NCBI RefSeq assembly: GCF_002269385.1
Contig: NZ_CP022957.1
Coordinates: 1,793,001-1,857,000 of the forward strand
Source of the DNA: Maribacter cobaltidurans
GTDB lineage: Bacteria > Bacteroidota > Bacteroidia > Flavobacteriales > Flavobacteriaceae
DNA length: 64,000 bases
Direction: 5' to 3'
Shown: piece after piece, positions 1 to 8,907 of the stretch
Layout of the letters: each line of letters starts with the position of its first letter
How positions within the stretch are numbered: position 1 is the stretch's first letter
The notes under the pieces: generated by a model
Told to the model about the DNA's origin: nothing
The model's input: only the letters and a program-made list of their open reading frames with translations
Database searches by the model: none
Program-made: the position numbers and the translations under genes

Positions 1-3000
1 TTTATTTTCGGCTTCCTAAACATCGGGGTTGCCCAAACAGAAATCAACGGGAAAGTTGTTGACAGTGATACGGGCGAACCTATACCTTATTGCAATATAT
101 CTTTTGAATCCTTAACAGGAGGTACTTCTAGCAATGAACTTGGTGAATTCGTTATCGTGGTAGATTCTTTTCCCGCAAAATTGATCTTCTCACATATAAT
201 TTACAGACAGAAAGTTCAAAAAATCCCAAAAACTTCCGTTATAAAGGTTTCCCTTGAGCCCTTGACCATTACTCTGGATGAAGTAGTTATCTCTTCCAAA
301 ATAGATCCATTTGCCGTGAAACTGGCAAAAAACGCAATTGAAAAGGCATATAATTCATCAACAGAAGATAATTATGGTCGTGCCTTTTACAGGCAAAAAT
401 CGAAGAATGGCGACTCTTATTCTGAATTTTCAGAAATCTTCTATGACATACGTTACAACAACACCGGTATACATGACTGGAATATTAGCGAAGGCAGGTA
501 TGCTTTAAATAAAGATGCGGTACACAATAAAAATTACACTTCTTTTTCAAGAATCCTAAAACCATTACAGCCAAATACCAAGGATTTGATCTTTCCATTG
601 CATCCAAATTTTGAATTGTATTATGATCCACGGGTTATCAGTGTGATTCAATCGGACAGTTCAGAAATTGCAGTTGTACACTTTAGACCCAAAAACGATG
701 TAAAAACCCCAATTTTTGATGGGGAGGTCTACATCGATACAAAAACGTATGACATTCTAAAGATAAAAGGAGAATTATCCAATGATAATTTAGTGTTCAC
801 AAAGCTTTCGACGAAAAAAAATAGTCATTGGAAAGATTATACTATTTCTTATGAAATCGCCTATAGAAGAAAAAATGCCTCAAAATCATTGTTAGATTAC
901 ATTAAGGTAGATCAGTCGTTCGACTATTATGTAGACGATAGTTTTCAATTTAACGCAACAAGTACTTCCAATTTAACTTTTTATGAGCACTATACCCCTA
1001 CATCGAAAAAAAAGTTAGGCAGTAATCTTTCCAGAAAACAAAGTGATTGGGAAAAACTAGATGAAATTGGTTATAACCAAAAGTTTTGGGAAGAAAACCC
1101 TATTGTAAAAAGAACTCCCGTCGAGAAAGAGGTCATCGAATCATTTGAAAAGGAAAATGCTTTCAGTTCCATATTTCTAAATAGTTCGGAGAACATTGCA
1201 TTAATGGCCTCCAACTTGTCCAAAGATCTTTTTATAAAAGAACTTGACACGAAAACTGCGCTATATAACAACTATAACCCTATTGAGAAAGTGTTTTTGC
1301 ACACCGATAAGGATATATTTTCTGCTGGGGAAACCATTTGGTACAGTCCTTATGTTGTCCTAGGTTCCTATCATCTGCCATCCAATGGAAGCAAATTAGT
1401 TCATGTAGACCTTATAAGCCCGAATGGTGAAATCGTTTTGTCACAAACCCATGGTTTGCTTAATGGAATGGGGTCCGGCTCTATGGAGATTCCTAAAAAT
1501 CTTTCCCCTGGCACGTATCAATTAAGATCTTACACGCAGTGGATGCGGAATTTTAATTCCGACTTCTTTTTTACGAAAAACTTGAACATACTTAATCAAG
1601 ACATTGAAGACAAACCTTCACGGACAAAAGAAGATAAAATAGATGTACAGTTTTTTCCCGAAGGGGGCCATATGGTTGCCGATATTGCCAGTAGGGTTTC
1701 CTTTAAAGCTATTGGAAGCGACGGCTTACCCAGAAATGTGAAAGGGCGGATAATCGACTCAGAGGGGACACCCGTAGCGACTTTCAGCATTTTGGACCGT
1801 GGCGGGGGGTTCTTTCAGTTGACTCCGAAAAAAGGTGAGCATTATATTGCGGAATTGGATGATGGCGCACGCTATACCTTACCTGAAGTTCTTGAAAACG
1901 GGTACGTTATCACTGTAAACAATCTAAATGAAAAAAGTATTAAGGTTGTGGTGCAAGCTAGTGAGGTTTTACGCCATAGACCCTTTTATATTATTGGGAA
2001 CATGCGCCAAAAAAAATATTACCAGGGTAAATTTGAATTTGGGCCCGACCACACCTTCACCTTTGAGATCCCAAAAACACAAATGCCAAGTGGCATATTG
2101 ACCTTGACACTTTTTGATTCAGAAAAAAAGCCATGGTGTGAACGGCCTGTATTTGTCAATAATCAAGAAAATCTGGTTATTGACGTAAAAATCAGTACCA
2201 TGAAACTAACTAAAAGGGATAAAATAGTACTCGACATTAATGTGACCGATTCTGAAGGAAGACCAATTCCTGCAAATCTTTCAATGGCGGTAACGGATGC
2301 AGATCAAGTAGAAAAAAACCAAAGCTCAGGAACTATTTTGACCGAGTTTTTATTGGAGTCTGAAATTAATGGCCATATAACAAACCCCGGCTCACTTTTA
2401 ATCGACCAAAAATGGGGAACCCTGCAAAAATTGGACCTTGTTATGCTTACCCATGGATGGAGAAAATATACATGGCCAGAGGTCTGGGAAGAAGGGATGA
2501 AAGAGAAAGAATTTGATTTCTCCCAAGGACTTCCAATTTTAGGTAAAGCCACCGGTCGCAATAAAAAGCCCCTATCCAATACCAAGCTCAATCTCATTGC
2601 AAAATCTGGGGAGCAAATGGGAATGTTCTCCACAAGAACTGACCTCGACGGAACTTTTTCAATACCCAACTTTAATTTTAGCGGTCCTACCGATTTGGTT
2701 TTCAACGCTTATGACGTAAAGAATAAACCCTTAGATGTAACCATAACGCTACAGCCCAATATAATTGATCTTCCCCCCGCCCAATATAAGCGTTGGATCT
2801 TGGAACCGACCGAAGAAATGGAAAACTATAACACGCACTCGGTTGCCCGAAGTAGAATGGACGCGCTATATGAACAAATGAACGTCACCGAACTTGATGA
2901 AGTCGTAGTGACCGAAAAAAAGAAGGAAAAGGGTAGAAAAAATCAAACACCGTCCGTTTACGGGGTTGTTCCCGACGCTACACTTTATACAGCAGATCAT

Positions 3001-3615
3001 ATTGCGCAACAGAATATATTGCAATTGATAAGTCTTTTCTCCGGGGTACGGGTCATTGGCAATTCGGTCAGTATTAGGCAAGGGGGACCCCCATTGTTTG
3101 TAATCGATGGTGTACCTATCTACAGTGAAGGTACTAATATGATGCTCAATATACCTTCGCCCGATACCGATGAGAACGGAACACCGCCCCCGGCTCAGGT
3201 ACCTGCCGAAATTGCATACCTGAATACTTTTGCAGTTGAAAGAGTTGAAATATTAAAAGGCCCATCTGCTGCCATATACGGTGCAAGAGGGGCAAATGGG
3301 GTCATTCTTATCTATACGAAAACAGGTGAGGGGGAACCATACGACCCTACAATCTCTCCGGATTTCACCATTTCGGGACATACCGCCCAAAAAGAATTCT
3401 ACACTCCAAAATATGATGTTGAACAACCGGATTATAATATACCGGATTATCGCGCTACTATCTATTGGAACGCGAGCATAAAGATGGATGAAAGTGGAAA
3501 GGCCCAAGTTGAGTTTTTTAATTCCGATATTGCAAAACAACTGCAAGTGGAAATAGAAGGCCTTTCTACCAACGGTACTCCTGGAGTACTTTTAAAGACA
3601 TTCGGGCAAGATTAA
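1..3615 (+). CDS. Macroglobulin-like surface protein with C-terminal TonB-plug domain (5' end outside window)
   Basis: The reading frame is open from base 1, so the true start and most of the signal peptide lie upstream; the GTG at 157 is only an internal codon. The first codons read like the end of a signal peptide (GVAQ), followed by a carboxypeptidase-regulatory-like beta domain (about 30-260). An MG2-like macroglobulin segment starts near 1276 (HTDKDIFSAGETIWY), and the LTHGWRKYTW motif near 2450 is typical of this Bacteroidota family. A second regulatory-like domain follows (about 2530-2760), then a TonB-receptor plug (LDEVVV near 2895, FVIDGVPIY near 3100, EILKGPSAAIYGARGANG near 3250). 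No beta barrel follows; the protein ends about 90 codons later. It is probably an outer-membrane or periplasmic protein. Substrate unknown; the domain calls are solid, the role is not. Confidence 0.85.
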   Translation, partial: FIFGFLNIGVAQTEINGKVVDSDTGEPIPYCNISFESLTGGTSSNELGEFVIVVDSFPAKLIFSHIIYRQKVQKIPKTSVIKVSLEPLTITLDEVVISSKIDPFAVKLAKNAIEKAYNSSTEDNYGRAFYRQKSKNGDSYSEFSEIFYDIRYNNTGIHDWNISEGRYALNKDAVHNKNYTSFSRILKPLQPNTKDLIFPLHPNFELYYDPRVISVIQSDSSEIAVVHFRPKNDVKTPIFDGEVYIDTKTYDILKIKGELSNDNLVFTKLSTKKNSHWKDYTISYEIAYRRKNASKSLLDYIKVDQSFDYYVDDSFQFNATSTSNLTFYEHYTPTSKKKLGSNLSRKQSDWEKLDEIGYNQKFWEENPIVKRTPVEKEVIESFEKENAFSSIFLNSSENIALMASNLSKDLFIKELDTKTALYNNYNPIEKVFLHTDKDIFSAGETIWYSPYVVLGSYHLPSNGSKLVHVDLISPNGEIVLSQTHGLLNGMGSGSMEIPKNLSPGTYQLRSYTQWMRNFNSDFFFTKNLNILNQDIEDKPSRTKEDKIDVQFFPEGGHMVADIASRVSFKAIGSDGLPRNVKGRIIDSEGTPVATFSILDRGGGFFQLTPKKGEHYIAELDDGARYTLPEVLENGYVITVNNLNEKSIKVVVQASEVLRHRPFYIIGNMRQKKYYQGKFEFGPDHTFTFEIPKTQMPSGILTLTLFDSEKKPWCERPVFVNNQENLVIDVKISTMKLTKRDKIVLDINVTDSEGRPIPANLSMAVTDADQVEKNQSSGTILTEFLLESEINGHITNPGSLLIDQKWGTLQKLDLVMLTHGWRKYTWPEVWEEGMKEKEFDFSQGLPILGKATGRNKKPLSNTKLNLIAKSGEQMGMFSTRTDLDGTFSIPNFNFSGPTDLVFNAYDVKNKPLDVTITLQPNIIDLPPAQYKRWILEPTEEMENYNTHSVARSRMDALYEQMNVTELDEVVVTEKKKEKGRKNQTPSVYGVVPDATLYTADHIAQQNILQLISLFSGVRVIGNSVSIRQGGPPLFVIDGVPIYSEGTNMMLNIPSPDTDENGTPPPAQVPAEIAYLNTFAVERVEILKGPSAAIYGARGANGVILIYTKTGEGEPYDPTISPDFTISGHTAQKEFYTPKYDVEQPDYNIPDYRATIYWNASIKMDESGKAQVEFFNSDIAKQLQVEIEGLSTNGTPGVLLKTFGQD

Positions 3616-3774
3616 CGGTATTCCGCTATTTTTATGGAAATAGGGAAAAGAACCATGCAGTCGGTTTTTTTGTCCCTTGCGGCAAGCTAGTTTTATTTAT
3701 GTCAACGATTTGGGAGGGGTATTTATCGATAAACTACTAAAATTAACAACGAGTTGGTATGGCCGGCAAGCAAA

Positions 3775-3792
3775 ACAAACCATCCGGTCTGT
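3775..3792. repeat. GGTCTGT-type inverted repeat
   Basis: ACAAACC and GGTCTGT flank four bases (ATCC); six of seven positions pair. It sits between the convergent ends of the TonB-plug gene and dprA, where an operator would be unexpected. It is recorded because the same GGTCTGT arm recurs at 24260, 35944 and 36068. Confidence 0.3.
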
Positions 3793-3798
3793 AAAAAC

Positions 3799-4917
3799 CT
3801 AAATGGCCTCGAACATTTTACCCGGTAACGGCCGTATAACTCCCTTCATTTCCATATTCAGGAGGGTAGCCGAGGCCTTAAAAATGGGCATTTGGCAATC
3901 CAGTGCAATACTATCCAACAATTGTTTCCCCTGCTGTTGCAAATAGGAATAAATCTTTTGCTCGGTTTCGTCCAAATCCACAAACAATTGTTTTTGAACG
4001 GCCTCAGATTTCTTTTCTTCCAATTCCCAATTAAGCAAATACACGAGATCTGCAGCCGAGGTTAATATATGGGCTTTTTGCTGTTTGATCAGATTATTGC
4101 AGCCCATGCTATATTTGTCCGTGCTGCGACCAGGCAAGGCAAAAACATCACGGTTGTAGCTATGGGCGATATCAGCAGTGACAAGACTTCCCCCTTTTTC
4201 TGCGGATTCTATGACCACAGTGGCTTCGCTCATACCGGCAATGACCCTATTTCGCCTAAGGAAATTTTCCCGCTCCGGATTACTACTACTCCAAAACTCG
4301 GTAAAAAAACCTCCGTTCTCTAGAACATCAGATTCATATTTGGCGTGTACCTTGGGATAGATCTGGTTCAGGCCATGAGCCAAACACCCAATGGTCTGTA
4401 ATCCTTGATTGATAGCTTCCCGCTGTATGCATATATCCACGCCGTATGCAAAACCACTAACGATAATAGGATTAAGGGGAGCGAGGTCTGCAACGAAGCG
4501 TTCGCAGAATGCAGTGCCATAGCTGGTAATGTTTCGGGTCCCTACCACACTTATGATTCTTCTTCCTTCCAAGTCCATATTGCCTTTTTTAAAGAGCAGT
4601 ATTGGACCATCTATACAGTGCTTTAAATGTTTAGGGTAATTGGCATCATCAAAATAACAATAGTCAATATTGTGTTTAAGGATATATTCATATTCCTTTT
4701 CAGCGGCCCTTAGGTTTTCTGGGTCTTGAAGATGCCTGATGGTATGGGCGCCAATACCATCGATCTTCGTTAATTGGCTTTTCCTTTCTTCAAAAACCGC
4801 CAAAGCACTTCCACAATGGCCAATCAATTTTTTGGCAACGACATCGCCCACATTGGGAACGTGTTGCAACCTTAAAATTGCAATTAGCTCATGGGCAGTA
4901 TGTTGGAAATGACTCAT
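3799..4917 (-). CDS. dprA: DNA-processing protein DprA
   Basis: DprA (Smf) loads RecA onto incoming single-stranded DNA during natural transformation, in the cytoplasm. The 372-aa length is normal. An N-terminal helix-hairpin-helix-like region (VPNVGDVV, IDGIGAHTI) precedes the Rossmann core starting near residue 125 (VGTRNITSYG). The core carries SGFAYGVDI, the RENFLRRNRVIAG stretch, EKGGSLVTA and FALPGR. A C-terminal winged-helix-like DML1 domain (about 310-372) follows. The gene is convergent with the preceding surface-protein gene and divergent from the SPOR gene. A -7 box lies 20 bases upstream. Family assignment is secure. Confidence 0.96.
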   Translation of the reverse strand: MSHFQHTAHELIAILRLQHVPNVGDVVAKKLIGHCGSALAVFEERKSQLTKIDGIGAHTIRHLQDPENLRAAEKEYEYILKHNIDYCYFDDANYPKHLKHCIDGPILLFKKGNMDLEGRRIISVVGTRNITSYGTAFCERFVADLAPLNPIIVSGFAYGVDICIQREAINQGLQTIGCLAHGLNQIYPKVHAKYESDVLENGGFFTEFWSSSNPERENFLRRNRVIAGMSEATVVIESAEKGGSLVTADIAHSYNRDVFALPGRSTDKYSMGCNNLIKQQKAHILTSAADLVYLLNWELEEKKSEAVQKQLFVDLDETEQKIYSYLQQQGKQLLDSIALDCQMPIFKASATLLNMEMKGVIRPLPGKMFEAI

Positions 4918-4936
4918 TGGTGCCTAGTAAAGAATT

Positions 4937-4944
4937 CAAATATA
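4937..4944 (-). promoter_or_regulatory. Candidate -7 box for dprA
   Basis: On the minus strand this reads TATATTTG, an exact match to the Bacteroidota -7 consensus TANNTTTG, 20 bases before the dprA ATG. No convincing -33 TTTG is seen. Confidence 0.5.
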
Positions 4945-5009
4945 ATGTTAATAAAAAGTTAGGAGGCCTGTTCCAAAATACCCTTTATTTTTTTGATATT
5001 TGCCGATAT

Positions 5010-5972
5010 ATGGTAATAGAATCCTACATAAGCGAATTGTTGTATAGATACAATTGTGTGGTCGTTCCCAGTTTTGGGGCTTTTCTTACGCAGAAATCTT
5101 CGGCAAGAATCAATGATATTACCAATACCTTTTTTGCACCGGCCAAATCCATTTCCTTCAATGAACAATTGTCCTCCAATGATGGACTATTGGTATCCTA
5201 TATAGCCGAGGCCGAAAAAACTTCGTTCGAAGATATTTTATCCAAGATTGAAGGTGTTACCAAAATTTGGAAAAGCAAGCTTAATGCCGGTGAGAAACTA
5301 AGTCTAAAAAATATTGGCCTATTATGGGTCAACAGCGAAGGGCGGATCCAGTTTCAACCTTTTTATGAAGTGAACTACCTTACCTCTTCCTTTGGACTTA
5401 CTTCTTTTAAATCAATTCCTGTAACAAGAGAAGTATTAAAAGAGGAAGTAGAGGCCATTGAGGAAAAAATACCTTTTATCATTAGTCCGGAAAAACGGGA
5501 AAAAACAAGTTTTAGACCTTATCTCAAATATGCCGCAATTATTTTGTTGGCCATTTCGGTGGGGTTTACGGGGTATCAGGTATTTAATAACGGGATGCAA
5601 TCGCAGCAGGTGGTTCGTGAAGATGTAAAAAAGGAGATTGACAGACAGATTCAGGAAGCTACTTTTTTTAACACAAAACCTTTGGAACTCCCTACAGTGA
5701 ATGTGGATGCGGTTTCTACGTCTGAAGCTAAAATCAATAATGCAGCCAAACACCATATTGTAGCCGGAGCCTTTCGGGTGAAGGCCAATGCCGACAGGAA
5801 AATCGAATCCTTGCAAAATAAGGGTTATAAGGCGGCCTATTACGGCACCAATGCCTACGGACTTCATATGGTTACCTATGACCGATTTGTAGACCCTAAG
5901 GAAGCCCTATCCGAATTAAGGCGAATTAAACGTACCGAGTCCAAGGACGCCTGGCTTCTTTCCGAAAAATAA
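5010..5972 (+). CDS. HU-like / SPOR-domain membrane protein
   Basis: The frame is open from 4878, but that would run into dprA. The ATG at 5010 (MVIESYISELLYRYN) begins exactly where the conserved N-terminal domain begins, giving 320 aa. Residues 1 to about 130 resemble the bacterial CCDC81-type HU domain (VVVPSFGAFLTQ, LKNIGLLWVN). One transmembrane helix follows near 172-193 (YAAIILLAISVGFTGY). The C-terminal SPOR domain (about 250-320, HHIVAGAFRVKANADRKI) binds glycan strands stripped of stem peptides. The topology suggests a cytoplasmic HU-like head, with the SPOR domain in the periplasm contacting septal peptidoglycan. The protein may link division or envelope state to the cell interior; this role is inferred. 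Confidence 0.85.
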   Translation: MVIESYISELLYRYNCVVVPSFGAFLTQKSSARINDITNTFFAPAKSISFNEQLSSNDGLLVSYIAEAEKTSFEDILSKIEGVTKIWKSKLNAGEKLSLKNIGLLWVNSEGRIQFQPFYEVNYLTSSFGLTSFKSIPVTREVLKEEVEAIEEKIPFIISPEKREKTSFRPYLKYAAIILLAISVGFTGYQVFNNGMQSQQVVREDVKKEIDRQIQEATFFNTKPLELPTVNVDAVSTSEAKINNAAKHHIVAGAFRVKANADRKIESLQNKGYKAAYYGTNAYGLHMVTYDRFVDPKEALSELRRIKRTESKDAWLLSEK

Positions 5973-6008
5973 CCGGACACTTATTCTCTTTAAAAAATCC
6001 AAGGCTCG

Positions 6009-6016
6009 TATCTTTG
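6009..6016 (+). promoter_or_regulatory. Candidate -7 box for the thioesterase gene
   Basis: TATCTTTG matches TANNTTTG exactly, 16 bases before the ATG at 6033. This implies a very short leader. Confidence 0.5.
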
Positions 6017-6032
6017 CGGAAAATTTTCGCCT

Positions 6033-6548
6033 ATGACACCGAAAACGCCTGCTGAATCGAGAACGACCATGACGGACATGGTCCTGCCCAGTGAGACCAA
6101 CGCATTACAAAACCTTTTTGGGGGTGAACTCCTTGCCAGAATGGACCGGGCGGCAAGTATTGCTGCAGGAAGACATAGCAGAAGAATTACCGTAACGGCA
6201 TCGGTAAACCATGTGGCCTTTAATCTTGCCGTTCCCTTAGGAAGCGTGGTTACCGTAGAAGCTGCCGTTTCCAGGGCATATACAACCTCTATGGAAGTAT
6301 ATATCGATGTCTGGATAGAAGATCGCTACAATGGGAAAAGGACAAAGGCCAATGAGGCTATCTATACTTTTGTTGCAGTGGACGAGACCGGTAAGCCTAC
6401 CGAAGTGCCCCCCTTACAACCGGAAACAGATTTGGAAAAGCAACGCTATGCCGGAGCATTGCGCAGAAAACAACTGAGCTTGGTATTGGCCGGAAAAATG
6501 AAACCCAATGATGCCACGGAACTTAAGGCATTGTTTATGGAAAGTTAA
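6033..6548 (+). CDS. Acyl-CoA thioesterase, hotdog fold (YciA/BFIT type)
   Basis: It is predicted to hydrolyse acyl-CoA to free acid and CoA in the cytoplasm. The 171-aa protein carries the N-x(4)-FGGELLARMDRAA pattern (residues about 21-38), whose Asn, Gly-Gly and Asp are the usual catalytic and CoA-pocket positions of single-hotdog hexameric acyl-CoA hydrolases. SVNHVAFNLAVPLGS and a C-terminal helical tail also fit. The start is the ATG just behind a consensus -7 box. It stands alone, ahead of a strong terminator that serves the opposite strand. Chain-length preference cannot be read. Confidence 0.9.
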   Translation: MTPKTPAESRTTMTDMVLPSETNALQNLFGGELLARMDRAASIAAGRHSRRITVTASVNHVAFNLAVPLGSVVTVEAAVSRAYTTSMEVYIDVWIEDRYNGKRTKANEAIYTFVAVDETGKPTEVPPLQPETDLEKQRYAGALRRKQLSLVLAGKMKPNDATELKALFMES

Positions 6549-6642
6549 AAATCAAAATAGTACTGATTTGGACTCTTATTCTTCGATGATAACTTAATGG
6601 GGAACATCTTTTTGTTTTGATTATCCTAATGTCAACCCATAA

Positions 6643-6676
6643 AAAACCCCGCGCAAAAACCTTGCGCGGGGTTTAA
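6643..6676 (-). terminator. Strong GC-rich terminator of the OmpW-like gene
   Basis: AAACCCCGCGCAA (6646-6658) and its exact complement (6664-6676) form 13 perfect pairs around a 5-base loop. On the minus strand the stem is followed by six T, so it ends the gene at 6697. It may also stop plus-strand transcription from the thioesterase gene. Confidence 0.92.
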
Positions 6677-6696
6677 TTTTGGAGATTAATAAATTC

Positions 6697-7353
6697 TTAA
6701 AATCGCATACCTATACCAACACCTATAATCAATGGGTCAATATCCACATCGGCATCAACAGTGGCTCCTAAAGCCGTAGTAGCATCCACCGTGGCTGTTG
6801 TATTTAAAAATAATTTTTTAAGATCCACATTAATAAACCACTTATCGTTCAAATCATAGTCCAAGCCCGCCTGCAGAGCAAAGCCAAAGCTATTGTCATA
6901 AGTTACATCATCTGCGGTAGGACCTTCATCCACTCCATAAAAAATGGTGTAGTTGATACCTGCCCCTAAATAAGGCTTTAAGGCACCACCTGTAAAGTGA
7001 TATTGGGCCGTTAGTGTAGGAGGCAATAACCAAACGCTGCCCAAGTCTATATCCCCGGCTGCGGTGGAAACGGCCTCTACATCATGCTTTGTTGTTCCTA
7101 AAATGAGCTCTGCCGCCCAATGTTCGGTAAAGAAATAGGTAAAATCCAATTCTGGAACTACCGAAGTTGAAATATCTACATCTCCACCAATCGCCTCAAT
7201 GGTAGCACTTTCATTTGGAGCCACTACGATACCTCTAAGCCGCACCTGCCATTTGTTAAAGTCCATTGACGAATTTGAAGCCTGGTTGTCCTGTGCATAA
7301 CTAGAGAGCGAAACCAGTACCATGACGAATAAAATAAACGTTATTTTTCTCAT
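6697..7353 (-). CDS. OmpW-family outer-membrane protein
   Basis: This is a predicted small eight-stranded outer-membrane barrel. A clear signal peptide (MRKITFILFVMVLVSLSSYA, cleavage before QDNQ) leads a 218-aa protein. OmpW features are present: NKWQVRLRG near the mature start, the FFTEHWAAELILG strand, LPPTLTAQYHF, KPYLGAGINYT and LDYDLNDKWFINVDLKK. The C-terminus ends in an aromatic residue (GIGMRF), the usual barrel-assembly signal. It is monocistronic, with a consensus -7 box upstream and a perfect terminator downstream. OmpW proteins are proposed to pass small hydrophobic molecules; the substrate here is unknown. Confidence 0.92.
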   Translation of the reverse strand: MRKITFILFVMVLVSLSSYAQDNQASNSSMDFNKWQVRLRGIVVAPNESATIEAIGGDVDISTSVVPELDFTYFFTEHWAAELILGTTKHDVEAVSTAAGDIDLGSVWLLPPTLTAQYHFTGGALKPYLGAGINYTIFYGVDEGPTADDVTYDNSFGFALQAGLDYDLNDKWFINVDLKKLFLNTTATVDATTALGATVDADVDIDPLIIGVGIGMRF

Positions 7354-7381
7354 AATATAAGGTATTATTTGTTCTTTGAAA

Positions 7382-7389
7382 CAAAAGTA
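7382..7389 (-). promoter_or_regulatory. Candidate -7 box for the OmpW-like gene
   Basis: The minus strand reads TACTTTTG, an exact TANNTTTG match, 28 bases before the ATG. No clear -33 element is seen. Confidence 0.5.
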
Positions 7390-7994
7390 TTATTGTCTTT
7401 CATGGACATTCATGAGAATTATCATAGGACATAAAAACCTTAGTCTAAAGGGTACTTTAAAGCACCAATCAAAAACCTTAACCCTACTTGCCAAGAATTA
7501 GCTACATTGCTATACCCCGACCTTATTAGAGAAATATTATGTGTAACCACATATTCTAGAATGGTGGTAGTAAAGGGAGGTCCGTTTGGACGAAAAGGTC
7601 ATCTAAACGTTAGATGGCAAGGCGAAAAAAATCGGGGTACCATCAAAAGAATACCTGAATATGCCGGAAAGCCATTCAATAAAGCTCAAATTGAGTTTTT
7701 ACCATGGAAGAAGCGATGGAATATTCTGTTAATGTGTCAAAAGAAAATGAAAAGGATATTGATATTATTTCTTCTATTTGTTCATTCTCAAAATGGGATT
7801 TGTAACATTTAATAAAAATCCTTATAAGTTGATAAATGGTCGATATTCCATTACAGCCAGTCCGTTACATAAAAAACGTTCAATGGGCTTTCTAGCATCA
7901 TTAGTCCATACCCCCTTTCCATTTTAAATTGTCGTTTTGACCTACCTACCGTACGAGCACTTTGGGATGGTCAACCTATTCAAGACGATGTTTA
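7390..7994. other. Gene-poor interval of about 600 bp
   Basis: No recognisable gene was found. A 101-codon plus-strand frame (7507-7812) starts at a non-ATG codon, resembles nothing I know and contains an overlapping out-of-frame ATG stretch near 7702. It is either chance or decayed coding sequence. A perfect 7-bp inverted repeat, CATCTAA-ACG-TTAGATG, lies at 7600-7616. No terminator is obvious downstream of the aldo/keto reductase gene. Confidence 0.5.
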
Positions 7995-8828
7995 TTAAAA
8001 ATCGAAATTATCCGGATCTGGACCTGTTCGCTCTCCCTTATCCAGACCATCCAGATAGGCCATATCTTCATCGGTAAGTTCAAAATCAAAAATGTCCGCA
8101 TTGGAGGCGATGCGGTTTTTATGAACCGATTTCGGAATGGTGACAACCCCTTTCTGTAGGTTCCAACGAAGAATAATTTGTGCCACTGACTTACCGTATT
8201 TTTCGGAGAGCTTAGCAAAAACATCCAAATCAAACACTTTGCCTTGCATAAAAGGGGACCAAGCTTCATACTGAATGGTATTTTTTGTGCAAAAATCCAT
8301 CAGGTCTTGCTGTACTAAATAGGGATGAAACTCCATTTGGTTCACCATAGGCTTTACTTGGCAGTCGGACATCAGATCTTCCAGATGGTGCTGTAAAAAA
8401 TTGCTCACTCCTATGGCCCTTACCTTTTTGTTTTCGTACAAATACTCCAAGGCCCTCCAAGTATCCTTGTATTTTTCCTTAACAGGCCAATGTATCAAGA
8501 GTAAATCAAGATAATCTACTTGAAGTCTATTGATACTATCTTCAAAGGACTTTAAGGTACTTTCGTATCCCTGATCACTGTTCCAGACTTTCGTGACCAG
8601 AAAAATATCCTCCCTGGCCACAGGACTGTCCTTAATGCCTTGGCCAACACCTTCCTCGTTTTTATAAAACGAAGCAGTATCTATATGACGGTAACCAATT
8701 TCCAGTGCATCCTTTACGGAATCTATGACTTCCTGATCGTTATCCGCTTGGTAGGTACCCAAGCCAAGGTACGGCATGAACACCCCGTTTCGTAATTCAA
8801 AACTTCCTTTAATATCTGTAATCTTCAT
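7995..8828 (-). CDS. Aldo/keto reductase
   Basis: This is an NADPH-dependent cytosolic reductase of aldehydes and ketones with a TIM barrel. At 277 aa it has the AKR5-like length of bacterial 2,5-diketo-gluconate or methylglyoxal reductases. The catalytic tetrad is visible: Asp and Tyr in HIDTASFYKNEEGVG (about 48-62), Lys in LVTKVWN and His in LLLIHWPV. Cofactor-binding signatures are IGVSNF and VTIPKSVHKNRI. It stands alone between a gene-poor gap and the EnvC-like gene. The physiological substrate is not predictable; detoxification of reactive carbonyls is common in the family. Confidence 0.93.
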   Translation of the reverse strand: MKITDIKGSFELRNGVFMPYLGLGTYQADNDQEVIDSVKDALEIGYRHIDTASFYKNEEGVGQGIKDSPVAREDIFLVTKVWNSDQGYESTLKSFEDSINRLQVDYLDLLLIHWPVKEKYKDTWRALEYLYENKKVRAIGVSNFLQHHLEDLMSDCQVKPMVNQMEFHPYLVQQDLMDFCTKNTIQYEAWSPFMQGKVFDLDVFAKLSEKYGKSVAQIILRWNLQKGVVTIPKSVHKNRIASNADIFDFELTDEDMAYLDGLDKGERTGPDPDNFDF

Positions 8829-8907
8829 ATTTTTTCGCTTTTCCTAAATTTAGGCATTACCTTCCAAAAAAGAAACCGAGGTACAGGGGAACATTCGAAT
8901 TATATGG

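Noticed and set aside
3775..3792. TetR operator between the surface-protein gene and dprA
   Set aside because: It lies between two convergent 3' ends, where promoter control is not expected. Kept only as a repeat; it weakens any claim that every GGTCTGT palindrome is an operator.
5436..5867. 143-codon antisense frame in the SPOR-domain gene
   Set aside because: Shadow of a gene with recognised domains; no start context or similarity.
7507..7812. 101-codon plus-strand frame in the 7.4-8.0 kb gap
   Set aside because: Its first codon is not ATG, it resembles no family I know, its codon use is irregular and it overlaps other short frames. Not listed as a gene.
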